Below are positions 42,240 to 53,840 of a stretch of DNA of 64,000 nt, in pieces. The stretch spans positions 1,054,001-1,118,000 of the forward strand of contig NZ_AKJN02000007.1 of assembly GCF_000282315.2 (NCBI RefSeq), read 5' to 3'. The notes under the pieces are model-generated. The model was not told the origin of the DNA. It searched no databases and saw nothing but the letters and a program-made list of their open reading frames with translations. This DNA comes from Pseudomonas sp. GM41(2012). GTDB taxonomy: Bacteria > Pseudomonadota > Gammaproteobacteria > Pseudomonadales > Pseudomonadaceae. Made by a program: the position numbers and the translations under genes. Numbering within the stretch: the stretch's first letter is position 1; every line of letters begins with the position of its first letter.

Positions 42240-45178
42240 CACTCGGCGTCCAGATGCAGCGGCGTAACCACTCGACCGTCACTTTCCGCTTCGCCGAGGT
42301 TAGCGTCGATGAAGTACACGCGGTCATCGGCCAACTGAGCTTTGTCGACCAGGTAGTCCTTGATGCTGCTGGCGCGCTCCTGGCCCAGCTGGCGTAAGAG
42401 AACGTCGCTGGAACTCCAGAACTTGATTATGCCTTCGCGCATTTTTGCCGTGCGTTCTTCCTTGCCCAGATCCTTCCACTCGGCGGGCGGCTGCGTCTTC
42501 AGGCGCGTGCGATAGATCCCTTCCAGCAGCGGACCTTTCTCGTTATCCGGTACATCCAGCAATGAAGCCTGAGCCGGCACCTTGTCACCGCGGCGCTGGA
42601 GCATTTTGTAGTAGTTGTACTGGTATTCACGTTCCAGACGTTGCTCGGCGATCAGCGGGCCATCGCTGCTGGCGGCCGCGGTGCCTTCGATTTCCAGGCG
42701 CAGGGCCGGACGTTCCTTGAGGGCCTGGGACAGTTTGACCAGTGAACCTTCGGCCTCTTTGCTCAGGTCGCTTGAACCCGGCGCAAACGACACGGTGCCC
42801 AAATCTTCTGAACCACCGCCACTGACCAGCCCGCCAATCATTTTGAAGGGTGCAGCTGCGGCTTTCACGATCAGGTTGCGCAGGGTCTGCCAGATGATAG
42901 GCATGACACTGAATTGCGGGTTGTTCAGGTCGCCGCTCACCGGCAGCTCGATGGAAATCTTGCCGTCGACATCCTTGAGCAAGGCAATCGCCAGCTTCAG
43001 CGGCAGGCTCACGGCGTCTGGGCTGTCGACCTTTTCACCCAGTTGCAGCTGCTCGACCACCACTTTGTTTTCGGCCAGGAGTTGGCCGTTGGTGATCTTG
43101 TAATGCAGGTCGAGATTGAGTCGGCCCTTGCGGATGCGGTAACCGGCGAACTTGCCGGAGTAGGGCGTGAGTGTGGTCAGTTCAACACGTTTGAAACTGG
43201 TGGCGATGTCGAGGCTGGCCATCGGGTCGAACGGGTTGACCGAGCCCTTGATGGTGACCGGTGCATAACGGTCGACCTTGCCTTTGATATCGACGCTGGC
43301 CGGTTTCGCCTGACGGCTGTCGATGGTGCCGATTTGCCCATTGAGCTGTTGAATGGCCGTGGCGAAATTCGGGGTCAGGCTGAAGTCGGCGAAGTTGGCC
43401 GAGCCGTCATTGATGGCAATGCCGCCAATGTGGATGCCCAGCGGTTTTTCCTGGCTGGCCGGTTTGGCAGCGGCCGTTTTGGCGCCGGAGTCCGGCGGTT
43501 GCGGAATCAGCAGGTCGTCGATGTTGGTGGTGCGATCATCGTTGATCATGAAACGCGCATAAGGCTGGAACAGGTTGACCTTGTCGATCGACAGGCTGTC
43601 GCCGTGCTGATAGTTCAGGCCTTCGAGCACCAACTGCTGCCACTTGAGGAAGTCGCGGGTTTTGAGGGTGTCGAGGGTATGCAGTTGATCGACTTGAGCA
43701 CGGCCGGTGACGCTGAATGCCAGCGGCTCGGTGCTTTTCAGATCGACCGCCAGATCACTGCCGAGCATCCCGCTGCGCAGTTCCAGGCGAATGAACGGGG
43801 TGATATAGGACTGGGCGACGCGCAGGTCGATGTCCTTGGTTTGTACGTTTAACCTGGCGCTGACCGGGGCGAGATTGACGATACCGTCTGCCGTGAGCTT
43901 GCCTTGCTTGCCCACGCCCGTATCGAGCTTGAGGTTAAAAGGCGAGCCATTGAGGCTGTCGAAATTCTGCAGGTCCAGGTTCAGCGGGCCTACATCCAGC
44001 GCCACCACGGGTTGTGCCTTGCGGTCAGCCAGATGCACTTGGTAATTGCGCAGTTGCACGTCTTTGAGCAGCACCTGCCATGGCTTGCTCGGTGGCGCCG
44101 GGTCGGATTTCGGTGAGTCGGCGGCGGCTGGCGTGGCGGCCGGTTCGGCCTTGGCTTTGACGGCTGCTTTGGACGGTTGGCTGGCGAACAGTTTCTGCCA
44201 ATCGAGTTGCCCGTCGGCCTCGAGGGCGGCCCAGGTTTCCAGTTTCTGGCTGCGGATCTTGCCGACGACCACTTGTTGCTTGGCCAGGTCTACGGTGGTT
44301 TCGCTGATGTCCAGACGCTCAAGCTTCGCCAGCGGCCGACCGTCTGGTGCTTTGATCGCGAACGGCGCGATGCTGACGGCGACGTTGCTCAATAGCAGTT
44401 CGGTTTCCTTGGACAGGTTGAGTTTGTAGTCGGTGCTCAGGCTGAGGACGCCGTCTTCAAGCACCAGTGGCACCGCGTCACGCACATAGGGCCAAAAGGA
44501 TTTCATTTTGCCGTTGGTGATCTTCAGCTTACCTTCGGAGGTGATCGGGATCAGGCTGAAATTGCCGGTCCAGTCGATCTGTCCACCTGCCGGGCCGATG
44601 GCGACCAAGGTCATGTCGGCACTGTCTTCAGGCAGGGTGCTGAGGTTTTTCAGTTCGAAGTCGAGTTTGTCGTAGAGGAATTCGATGGGTTCGCTGGGGC
44701 GTTGATCCTGGAAATGCACGACACCGCCGGCCAGTTTGATCCGCTCGATGCGCAACGGGAACGGTTTGGCGTTCGGGTCGGCCGGGGTCGGTTCACTGGC
44801 GGGGATTTTGAACAGGCCAAGCAGATTGAGCTTACCGTCCTTGCCGAAGAGGATTTCGGTCTTGGGTTTGTCGATTTCGATATCGGACAGGTGCAGCGCT
44901 TTGGTCCAGAGGCTGTCGATTTGCAGGTTGGCGTACAGGCGCTCGAAGCCGACCTGCTCCTTGCCCGGCTCGCCGATGATCAGGCCCCACAGGGTGACTT
45001 CAAGGCTGAAGGGGTTGAGTTCGATACGCTGGATCGTCGCGGGCGTTGTCGCGTAACTGGCCAATTGTTGATTGGCCACCCGCAACGCGATACCCGGCAA
45101 AATCAGAAACCCCAGCAGACTGTAGAGGGCTAGAGCGGTCAACAGAGCGCCAATAGCGCGAATCAATCCTTTGGGCAT
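42239..45178 (-). CDS. Large AsmA-like DUF748 envelope protein
   Basis: This protein of about 979 residues has one N-terminal membrane helix (ALLTALALYSLLGFLILPGIAL). A long beta-rich body with AsmA/DUF748 repeats follows (ELNPFSLEVTLWGL, LNLLGLF, GGIAINDGSANFADFSL). The last 190 residues resemble an OmpA-type domain (GTVSFAPGSSDLSKEAEG and RASSIKDYLVDKAQLADDRV). AsmA-like proteins are thought to bridge the periplasm for lipid transport. In-frame starts at 45190 and 45223 are also possible; none has a strong ribosome site. Confidence 0.8.
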   Translation of the reverse strand: MPKGLIRAIGALLTALALYSLLGFLILPGIALRVANQQLASYATTPATIQRIELNPFSLEVTLWGLIIGEPGKEQVGFERLYANLQIDSLWTKALHLSDIEIDKPKTEILFGKDGKLNLLGLFKIPASEPTPADPNAKPFPLRIERIKLAGGVVHFQDQRPSEPIEFLYDKLDFELKNLSTLPEDSADMTLVAIGPAGGQIDWTGNFSLIPITSEGKLKITNGKMKSFWPYVRDAVPLVLEDGVLSLSTDYKLNLSKETELLLSNVAVSIAPFAIKAPDGRPLAKLERLDISETTVDLAKQQVVVGKIRSQKLETWAALEADGQLDWQKLFASQPSKAAVKAKAEPAATPAAADSPKSDPAPPSKPWQVLLKDVQLRNYQVHLADRKAQPVVALDVGPLNLDLQNFDSLNGSPFNLKLDTGVGKQGKLTADGIVNLAPVSARLNVQTKDIDLRVAQSYITPFIRLELRSGMLGSDLAVDLKSTEPLAFSVTGRAQVDQLHTLDTLKTRDFLKWQQLVLEGLNYQHGDSLSIDKVNLFQPYARFMINDDRTTNIDDLLIPQPPDSGAKTAAAKPASQEKPLGIHIGGIAINDGSANFADFSLTPNFATAIQQLNGQIGTIDSRQAKPASVDIKGKVDRYAPVTIKGSVNPFDPMASLDIATSFKRVELTTLTPYSGKFAGYRIRKGRLNLDLHYKITNGQLLAENKVVVEQLQLGEKVDSPDAVSLPLKLAIALLKDVDGKISIELPVSGDLNNPQFSVMPIIWQTLRNLIVKAAAAPFKMIGGLVSGGGSEDLGTVSFAPGSSDLSKEAEGSLVKLSQALKERPALRLEIEGTAAASSDGPLIAEQRLEREYQYNYYKMLQRRGDKVPAQASLLDVPDNEKGPLLEGIYRTRLKTQPPAEWKDLGKEERTAKMREGIIKFWSSSDVLLRQLGQERASSIKDYLVDKAQLADDRVYFIDANLGEAESDGRVVTPLHLDAE

Positions 45179-45283
45179 GTGCGGCTTCATCTGTCTGAAT
45201 CGGAGTGCGTTGGAGTATGGCATGCGTTTCCGGTTCCGAAGTGATCCTGCTTTATAGGATTTATCTGATTTTTCGGACGAATC

Positions 45284-46300
45284 TCAGAGCTGAAGAATCA
45301 GGGTTTTCAGCGGCGGCTGTTCATCCATTGACGGAAAATCGCCGCCCGGTTTCATCACTGTCCACTCGCGCACCGGCCGGCCGGCTTTCTCTGCACAACG
45401 CAAAACTTGCTCGCGCCAGTCGTCCATGCTGACTTTTGCCAGATTATTGCAGCAGATCAGAACACCATTGTCGGCGGTGGTCAGCAGTGCCGGCTTCAGC
45501 AGGCTCTGATAGTCGCGCAGCAGGTCGACGGTGCCGAAAGCGCTCTTGGCCCAGGCTGGCGGATCCAGCAGCACCAGGTCGTACTGACGCTGTTCCAGAC
45601 GTTGATAGCTCGGCAGTTTTTGCCCACGGCGCTGGCTGATCGGCAGGCCGGCCAACTGGCGGATGGCCGGGAAGTAGTCGGACTGGATGAAGTCCATGGT
45701 CGGCAACTGCGGATTGAGCAGGCCGTTCTCACGGCCGACGGCCAGGTTGCCCTCAGCGAAGTCGAGGTTGCAGACTTCGCTCGCGCCACCGGCCGCCGCA
45801 CTCAGGCCGACGCCACAGGTGTAGGCGAACAGGTTCAGCACACTTTTGTTTTTGCTGTGCTGCTTGACCCAGCCGCGCGTGTTGCGCAGGTCGAGGAACA
45901 GCAGCGGGTCCTGGCCGGCGTGGCGGCCGCGAACCCGGTAATTCAAGCCCCATTCGTGACCGATCAAGTCTTGCAGGGCGGCTTCGTCGGCGCGGTAGAC
46001 GGTGTCTTCACGGTCGATGCGTGAGTTGCCACGGGAGCGATCGTTGTAGACCAGCAGCGTTTCGAGGCCCAGGTGCTGATTGATGGTGTCGTGCAGTTGC
46101 AGCAGCGCATCTCGTTCCAGCGACTGGTGAAAGCTTTGCACCAGCAATTGCGGGCCGTAGCGGTCGATCGTCAGGCCGCCGGCGCCTTCCTGGCTGCCGT
46201 GGAACAGGCGATAGCAATCGGTGCCTTGCTGATGCAGCTCGGCCAGCAGGTCTTGACGGCGATCGAGTGCGGCGCGCAGCGCCTGATTCAAGGAAGACAT
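45284..46300 (-). CDS. Class I SAM-dependent rRNA methyltransferase (RlmI-like)
   Basis: This 338-residue methyltransferase resembles the RlmI/RlmK family. It shows the SAM-site region SVLNLFAYTCGVGLSAAAGG and the catalytic-type motif LVLLDPPAWAKS. An N-terminal segment ACTS upstream (GAGGLTIDRYG) resembles the PUA-linked start of the family. The substrate is probably a cytosine in 23S rRNA, but the site cannot be given. The ATG at 46300 is preferred to a longer frame that would read through the REP element. Confidence 0.85.
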   Translation of the reverse strand: MSSLNQALRAALDRRQDLLAELHQQGTDCYRLFHGSQEGAGGLTIDRYGPQLLVQSFHQSLERDALLQLHDTINQHLGLETLLVYNDRSRGNSRIDREDTVYRADEAALQDLIGHEWGLNYRVRGRHAGQDPLLFLDLRNTRGWVKQHSKNKSVLNLFAYTCGVGLSAAAGGASEVCNLDFAEGNLAVGRENGLLNPQLPTMDFIQSDYFPAIRQLAGLPISQRRGQKLPSYQRLEQRQYDLVLLDPPAWAKSAFGTVDLLRDYQSLLKPALLTTADNGVLICCNNLAKVSMDDWREQVLRCAEKAGRPVREWTVMKPGGDFPSMDEQPPLKTLILQL

Positions 46301-46366
46301 GCTGGGCGCCTTGCAGGAGGGAATTTGGCGCGGGAGTTTAACAGCTTGGCGCGGGACCGAGGTGCT

Positions 46367-46463
46367 GCCATCGCGAGCAGGCTCGCTCCCACAGGAAATC
46401 TCTATTGTTTGAAAATTTATGCTCGACACAAATCCACTGTGGGAGCGAGCCTGCTCGCGATGC
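46367..46463. repeat. Paired REP element 5
   Basis: Two arms in the reverse order from most others (GCCATCGCGAGCAGGCTCGC first, ending with GGGAGCGAGCCTGCTCGCGA) flank an AT-rich loop. It lies between the methyltransferase start and the end of the MpaB-like gene. Confidence 0.88.
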
Positions 46464-46475
46464 TTTTAGGGGCAA

Positions 46476-47348
46476 TCAGGTCAACAACCCCATCCGTCGT
46501 TTGGCCCGGTGTACCGAGCCGTTACGCACCGCCCAGCGCAGCATTGGCACGCTGCGATTGACGCTGGCGCGGATCAGCTTGCGTTGCAGCGGGCTCTGGC
46601 TGACGCCCAGCATGTCACTGGCCCAGTCCGGCAGCAGGTCGATCCCGGCCTTCATCATTAAACCGCCGAAAGGTCTGGCCAAACGGCTGGGGGACGGGGC
46701 GTTCAACAACAGCCGTAACACCTCTCGACTGCGCTCATCGCACAGTAGCTGTGGGCGAATGCGCTCAAGATAATCGGCAATTTCCTGCCGCGAACGCGGC
46801 ACGTTACGAGCACCGAGCCGTTCGGCGACCAACGCGATTTCCGCGTAGTAACGGTCCTGATCAGCCAGGGACAGGTTCGGATTGCGGTAACGCAAATGGG
46901 CCGCGAGGAAGTTGCTGACTTCGGCCACGTGCACCCAGGTCAACAGATCGGGATCGCTGGCGGCGTAGGGCCGGCCATCCGGTGCCGTGCCGGTCACTTG
47001 CAGGTGGATGGTGCGGACTTTCTCGATCAGCCAGTCGGCGTCCTTTCGCGAACCGAAGGTGGTGCCGGAAATGAACTGCCCGGTGCGACGCAGTCGGCCG
47101 ATCATGTCCTCGCGGAAATTCGAGTGGTCCCAGACCCCGGCCAGGGCCAGTGGATGCAGGGCTTGCAGCATCAGGGCGCTGATGCCGCCGATCAGCATGC
47201 TGCTGAAGTCGCCATGCACTTGCCAGCTCACCGAATCGGGGCCGAACAAGCCGGGATCACCCTTGGGGTTTTCCAGGTCGAGCTTGCCCAGAGACAGACC
47301 GGTCAGGCTCATGATCTGGGTTTCGATGCGGGTTCGAATGAATTCCAT
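46476..47348 (-). CDS. MpaB-like oxygenase family protein (DUF2236)
   Basis: This 290-residue protein has the DUF2236/MpaB pattern: LMLQALHPLALAGVWDHSNF, then RRTGQFISGTTFGSRKDADW, and the TWVHVAEVSNFLAAHLRY stretch with conserved histidines. Related proteins (latex-clearing protein, MpaB') bind haem and act as oxygenases. Its substrate is unknown. It is transcribed in the same direction as acsA, 65 bases downstream of it. Confidence 0.82.
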   Translation of the reverse strand: MEFIRTRIETQIMSLTGLSLGKLDLENPKGDPGLFGPDSVSWQVHGDFSSMLIGGISALMLQALHPLALAGVWDHSNFREDMIGRLRRTGQFISGTTFGSRKDADWLIEKVRTIHLQVTGTAPDGRPYAASDPDLLTWVHVAEVSNFLAAHLRYRNPNLSLADQDRYYAEIALVAERLGARNVPRSRQEIADYLERIRPQLLCDERSREVLRLLLNAPSPSRLARPFGGLMMKAGIDLLPDWASDMLGVSQSPLQRKLIRASVNRSVPMLRWAVRNGSVHRAKRRMGLLT

Positions 47349-47413
47349 GGCGACTCAGTGGCGGAAAAGGAGGCGCGGCCATTAACGGCCGCGCAGGCTT
47401 TTGAAACAAGCGA

Positions 47414-49351
<1,938 letters not shown>

Positions 49352-49358
49352 GACGGTT

Positions 49359-49373
49359 CCTTATTCTTGTTTT
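49359..49373 (-). promoter_or_regulatory. A-rich Hfq/Crc-type motif at the acsA start region
   Basis: On the minus strand AAAACAAGAATAAGG overlaps the ribosome site eight bases before the acsA ATG, with AAnAAnAA units. It is a candidate Hfq/Crc target. Confidence 0.6.
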
Positions 49374-49434
49374 GCGACAAGTAATAAAGATGCGCCGAGT
49401 GTGGAGAGGGTTCAAGACCCGAAAACAAACCCCC

Positions 49435-49527
49435 CTGTAGGAGCCGAGCTTGCTCGCGATGCAGACGCCGCGGTGTATCAGGTACACCGCGTTATCGTTC
49501 ATCGCGAGCAAGCTCGGCTCCTACAGG
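49435..49527. repeat. Paired REP element 6
   Basis: CTGTAGGAGCCGAGCTTGCT and its complement flank a loop containing a second small palindrome (CGCGGTGTAT with GTACACCGCG). It lies between pgi and acsA and may end pgi transcription. Confidence 0.9.
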
Positions 49528-49537
49528 AATGGGGGGG

Positions 49538-51202
49538 TTAGCCGCGGTGACGACCGCGGAAGTAGTTGATCAAGCCTTGGGTCGAGGCATCGTCAGCCGG
49601 GGTTTCTTCGCTGCCGACCAGGCGGTTGTAGACGCCTTTGCCCAGCTCTTTACCCAGTTCCACGCCCCACTGGTCGAAGGCGTTGATGCCCCAGATCACG
49701 CTTTGCACGAAGACTTTGTGTTCGTACATCGCCACCAATGCGCCGAGACGACGCGGGCTGATGCGTTCGACCACCAACGTATTGCTCGGACGGTTGCCCG
49801 GGATCACCTTGTGAGGCGCGAGTTTCTGCACCTCTTCTTCGCTGATGCCTTTGTCGCGCAACTCGGCTTCGGCCTCGGCAAGGGTCTTGCCCAGCATCAG
49901 CGCCTGGCTTTGTGACAGGCAGTTGGCGTACAGCCACTGGTGGTGGTCGGACACCGGGTTGAAGCTGACGATCGGCACGATGAAGTCGGCCGGGATCAGT
50001 TGAGTGCCCTGGTGCAGCAACTGGTGGTAAGCGTGCTGACCGTTGCAACCCACGCCGCCCCAGATCACCGGACCGGTGTCGGTGGACACTGGCGTGCCGT
50101 CCTGACGCACGCTCTTGCCGTTGGATTCCATGTCCAGCTGTTGCAAATGCTTGGTGATGTTACGCAGGTAGTGGTCGTACGGCAGGATCGCGTGGCTTTG
50201 CGCGCCCCAGAAATTTCCGTACCACACGCCGAGCAAGGCCAGCAGCACCGGCATGTTCTGTTCGAAAGGCGCGCTCTGGAAATGCTGGTCCATGGTGTAG
50301 GCACCGGACAGCAGTTCCTTGAAGTTCGACATGCCGATGGCCAGCGCGATTGGCAAACCGATGGCCGACCACAGCGAGTAACGGCCGCCAACCCAGTCCC
50401 ACATCGGGAAGATGTTTTCTTCGCGGATCCCGAAGGCCACCGCCGCTGCATTGTTGCTGGAGACGGCAATGAAGTGACGGTACAGCTCGGCTTCCGAACC
50501 ACCCTGAGCCAGGTACCAGGCGCGTGCGGCCTGGGCATTCTTCAAGGTTTCGAGGGTGTTGAAGGATTTCGACGAAACGATGAACAGCGTGGTTTCGGCA
50601 CGCAGCTTCATGGTCAGTTCGTGGAACTCACTGCCGTCGATGTTCGCCAGGTAATGGCAGCGCACACCCTTCTGGGCGTAGGACAGCAGCGCTTCGGAGA
50701 CCAGCTCCGGGCCGAGGAACGAGCCACCGATGCCGATGTTCACCACGTCAGTGATCGGCTTCTCGGAGTAACCGCGCCACAAACCGTCGTGGATACGGCC
50801 CACGAGGTCGGTGATCTGGTTCAGGACCTTGTGCACTTCCGGCATCACGTTGACGCCGTTGACCTTCAGCTTGTCGCCGACCGGACGGCGCAGTGCGGTG
50901 TGCAGGGCCGGGCGGCCTTCGGAGGAGTTGACGATTTCGCCTTCGAACAGCGCTTTGATCGCGCCCTGGAGGTCGACTTCGTTGGCCAGGCTCACCAGCA
51001 GATCGCGGGTCTGGGCGTTGATCAGGTTTTTCGAGTAGTCGAGAAACAGGCCGCAGCTGCTGAGGGTGAATTGGGTAAAGCGCTGCGGATCGGCATTAAA
51101 GGCTTCGCGCATGCTGAAATCTTGCATGGCTTGGCGGTGGTCATTCAACGCTTGCCAGGCGGGCAGAGCGGTAACGTCTTGAGGGGTGCGGTAATACGCC
51201 AT
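49538..51202 (-). CDS. pgi: Glucose-6-phosphate isomerase
   Basis: This 554-residue enzyme interconverts glucose-6-phosphate and fructose-6-phosphate. It has the PGI signatures: DVVNIGIGGSFLGPEL, then the long motif GGRYSLWSAIGLPIAL and the C-terminal VWGINAFDQWGVELGK region that contains the active-site lysine. The length is typical. Pseudomonas uses it chiefly for the gluconeogenic and cyclic flow of hexose phosphates. It follows panD in the same direction. Confidence 0.97.
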   Translation of the reverse strand: MAYYRTPQDVTALPAWQALNDHRQAMQDFSMREAFNADPQRFTQFTLSSCGLFLDYSKNLINAQTRDLLVSLANEVDLQGAIKALFEGEIVNSSEGRPALHTALRRPVGDKLKVNGVNVMPEVHKVLNQITDLVGRIHDGLWRGYSEKPITDVVNIGIGGSFLGPELVSEALLSYAQKGVRCHYLANIDGSEFHELTMKLRAETTLFIVSSKSFNTLETLKNAQAARAWYLAQGGSEAELYRHFIAVSSNNAAAVAFGIREENIFPMWDWVGGRYSLWSAIGLPIALAIGMSNFKELLSGAYTMDQHFQSAPFEQNMPVLLALLGVWYGNFWGAQSHAILPYDHYLRNITKHLQQLDMESNGKSVRQDGTPVSTDTGPVIWGGVGCNGQHAYHQLLHQGTQLIPADFIVPIVSFNPVSDHHQWLYANCLSQSQALMLGKTLAEAEAELRDKGISEEEVQKLAPHKVIPGNRPSNTLVVERISPRRLGALVAMYEHKVFVQSVIWGINAFDQWGVELGKELGKGVYNRLVGSEETPADDASTQGLINYFRGRHRG

Positions 51203-51431
51203 CGCTGCGGGTTTCCTTTTTACTTGAACGGCCTTTTGAACACTAAAAATACCGGAGCGCTGTGGGTGGGCGTCCGGTCAACTGCGTCGACACGATTTCA
51301 TGACACAGGGCGAATACAGTAAACCTCGCGCTGCGATCTGTCTTGACTTTGTCTGACCCGTTCCCGGTACTTTTTTATACATCGAGCAGGGAACGGTCCG
51401 ACAAACGGAAGGGGGAGGGGCAAAGACTGGA

Positions 51432-51812
51432 TCAGGCGACCTGAACCGGAATGGCATTGCTGGTGTGGCTCAGTTCATTACCCGGCGCCATGTAGAGCAT
51501 GCGTGGCTTGAAGTTGAGCAGCTCGGCTTCGCTGTAGTGGGCATAAGCGCAGATGATCACGCGGTCACCGACCTTGGCCTTGTGCGCTGCGGCACCGTTG
51601 ACCGAGATCATGCGCGAGCCTTCTTCGCCACGAATCGCGTAGGTGGTGAAGCGTTCACCATTGTCGATGTTGTAGATCTGGATCTGTTCGTATTCACGGA
51701 TGCCGGACAGGTCCAGCCATTCGCCGTCGATGGCGCAAGAACCTTCGTAATCGAGTACAGCGTGGGTGACTTCGGCGCGATGCAGCTTGGCTTTTAGCAT
51801 GATGGCGTGCAT
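51432..51812 (-). CDS. panD: Aspartate 1-decarboxylase
   Basis: This 126-residue proenzyme makes beta-alanine from aspartate. It self-cleaves between Gly24 and Ser25 (YEGS) to form the pyruvoyl group. The motif LHRAEVTHA with the catalytic region around Lys9 precedes it, and YNIDNGERFTTY and RVIICAYA follow. The ATG at 51812 is chosen, as the longer frame above reads through the REP element. The gene lies downstream of panB and panC. Confidence 0.96.
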   Translation of the reverse strand: MHAIMLKAKLHRAEVTHAVLDYEGSCAIDGEWLDLSGIREYEQIQIYNIDNGERFTTYAIRGEEGSRMISVNGAAAHKAKVGDRVIICAYAHYSEAELLNFKPRMLYMAPGNELSHTSNAIPVQVA

Positions 51813-51901
51813 GAGTGTTTCCCCAGGTCGGAATCGAACGGCGGGCATTGTGCCCAAAGGCTTCAGGGCCGGCAATACGGCGTGAGAACCCACACAGAAC
51901 G

Positions 51902-51996
51902 CTGTAGGAGCTGAGCTTGCTCGCGATGAGGGAGTGACATTCAACATATGTGTTGGCTGACAGTCCGCCATCGCGAGCAAGCTCGGCTCCTACAGG
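51902..51996. repeat. Paired REP element 7
   Basis: CTGTAGGAGCTGAGCTTGCT with its near-complement flank a loop with TTCAACATATGTGTTGG. It lies between panC and panD. Confidence 0.9.
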
Positions 51997-52009
51997 GGGA
52001 TTGTGGTGT

Positions 52010-52870
52010 TCAGGCGGGTGCGTCGAGGTTCAGATGCAGGTTATCGATCAACCGCGTAGTGCCCAGGAACGCCGCCACCAGAATCACCAGATCCCGATCT
52101 TGCGCGGTCGCCGGGCGCAAGGTCAGCGCATGACGAATCTCCAGATAGTCTGGACGCAAACCTGCCGCTTCAAGCTGCTTGATCTGCGCGCCAATCAACG
52201 CCGGGAAATCCCGTTCGCCCTGTTTGATCGCGTCGGCAATCTGGCTCAAACCGCGATATACAACCGGCGCAACGGCCCGCTGTTCTTCGCTGAGGAAACC
52301 ATTGCGCGACGACAGCGCCAGGCCATCGGCTGCACGTACCGTCGGTTCGCCGATGATCTGGATCGGCATGTTCAGGTCATGCACCAGGGCACGGATCACC
52401 GCCAGTTGCTGGAAGTCTTTCTGGCCGAAGATCGCCAGGTCCGGCTGGACCATATTGAACAGCTTGGTGACTACCGTCGCCACACCTTCGAAATGCCCGG
52501 GACGGCTGGCGCCGCACAGGCCTTCGGAGAGTTGCGGAACGCTGACGCGGGTCTGGCCGACCATACCGTCGGGGTACATTTCTTCAACGGTTGGCGCGAA
52601 CAGCAAGTGGCAACCGGCCTGGAGCAGTTTCTCCTGATCGGCTGCGAGGGTGCGCGGGTACTTGTCGAGGTCTTCACCGGCGCCGAACTGCAGCGGGTTG
52701 ACGAAAATGCTCGCGACCACGAAATCCACCCGTTGGGTGGCTTTGGTCACCAGTGCCACATGACCGCTGTGCAGGTTGCCCATGGTCGGCACGAAGCCGA
52801 TGCGCTTGCCTTCACTGCGGGCACGGGCCACGGCGGCCCGCAATTCGCGTACGGTTTTTACGGTGTTCAT
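52010..52870 (-). CDS. panC: Pantothenate synthetase (pantoate-beta-alanine ligase)
   Basis: This 286-residue ligase joins pantoate and beta-alanine. It shows the HIGH-like motif PTMGNLHSGH and the segments VASIFVNPLQF, FGQKDFQQL and LALSSRNGFL. Four bases overlap with panB upstream, so the pair is cotranslated. With panD it covers the pantothenate branch. Confidence 0.97.
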   Translation of the reverse strand: MNTVKTVRELRAAVARARSEGKRIGFVPTMGNLHSGHVALVTKATQRVDFVVASIFVNPLQFGAGEDLDKYPRTLAADQEKLLQAGCHLLFAPTVEEMYPDGMVGQTRVSVPQLSEGLCGASRPGHFEGVATVVTKLFNMVQPDLAIFGQKDFQQLAVIRALVHDLNMPIQIIGEPTVRAADGLALSSRNGFLSEEQRAVAPVVYRGLSQIADAIKQGERDFPALIGAQIKQLEAAGLRPDYLEIRHALTLRPATAQDRDLVILVAAFLGTTRLIDNLHLNLDAPA

Positions 52871-53667
52871 GCAGAGAATCCGTGTTCGATACCAGGGAAA
52901 GTCGCCGCTTTGACTTCAGTGACGTACGCACCAAGCGCCGCTTGAATATTTTGTTGCCCGGCCATGAAGTTCTTCACGAACTTTGGCACACGGCCAGTGA
53001 TCGACAGGCCGAGCATGTCGTGCAGAACCAGTACCTGGCCATCAGTGCCACTGCCGGCGCCGATGCCGATCACCGGAATACCCACCGCCTGGGTGATTTC
53101 CTGAGCCAGTTCACTCGGTACGCACTCGAGCAACAGCATGGCTGCCCCTGCCTGTTCCAGAGCGATGGCATCGGCGCGCATCTGGCGTGCCTGGTTCTCG
53201 CTGCGGCCCTGGACTTTGTAACCGCCCAGAATATTCACCGATTGCGGTGTCAGCCCCATGTGCGCGCACACCGGGATACCGCGTTCGGCCAGCAGACGGA
53301 TCGAGTCCGCCAGCCACAGCGCACCTTCAACCTTGACCATGTGCGCACCCGCCTGCATCAACAGGGCGCTGTTGGTCATGGTTTGTTCGAGGGTGGCGTA
53401 GGCCATGAAGGGCAGGTCGGCGAGGATCAACGCATCGGTGTTACCGCGTTTGACGGATGCCACGTGGTAAGCCATTTCCGCGGTGGTGACCGGCAGGGTG
53501 CTGTCGTGACCTTGCAAAACCATGCCAAGGGAGTCGCCCACCAGCAGCACTTCGACGCCAGCCTCATTACAGGCGTGGGCGAAGGTCGCGTCATAGCAGG
53601 TCAGCATGGTGATCTTTTCACCTTTTTGCTTGAGACCTTGCAGAGTGGTCAGGGTGATGGCTGGCAT
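52867..53667 (-). CDS. panB: 3-methyl-2-oxobutanoate hydroxymethyltransferase
   Basis: This 266-residue enzyme starts pantothenate synthesis from ketoisovalerate. Visible motifs are MLTCYDATFA, LLVGDSLGMVLQGHD with the metal-binding Asp, and VIGIGAGSGTDGQVLVLHD. The ATG at 53667 has a GAGGAA ribosome site. It begins the panB-panC unit. Confidence 0.97.
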   Translation of the reverse strand: MPAITLTTLQGLKQKGEKITMLTCYDATFAHACNEAGVEVLLVGDSLGMVLQGHDSTLPVTTAEMAYHVASVKRGNTDALILADLPFMAYATLEQTMTNSALLMQAGAHMVKVEGALWLADSIRLLAERGIPVCAHMGLTPQSVNILGGYKVQGRSENQARQMRADAIALEQAGAAMLLLECVPSELAQEITQAVGIPVIGIGAGSGTDGQVLVLHDMLGLSITGRVPKFVKNFMAGQQNIQAALGAYVTEVKAATFPGIEHGFSA

Positions 53668-53811
53668 GAAAAGTTCCTCATTCAGGCGCTGTGGAAACTA
53701 CTGCGAGTAACGCGCGTGATTCTTCGTTAAATACAGGCGCACGGTCTGTTGTCGTGCTTTTAAGGCCTGGATTGCGCCCTTCAACGCCGTGTTGGCGGCA
53801 GCGGGACGCCT

Positions 53812-53840
53812 ATAGTCGTGAGGAGAACTCGGGAAGTCAA
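53812..53840 (-). promoter_or_regulatory. Weak candidate promoter upstream of panB
   Basis: On the minus strand TTGACT (53835-53840), a 17-base spacer and GACTAT (53812-53817) resemble a sigma-70 promoter. The rest of the 364-base gap holds three GTTAC pentamers (around 53850-53886) and REP element 8, with no gene recognised. Confidence 0.3.

Noticed and set aside
46301..46429. N-terminal extension of the methyltransferase gene
   Set aside because: The extra codons translate one arm of a REP element.
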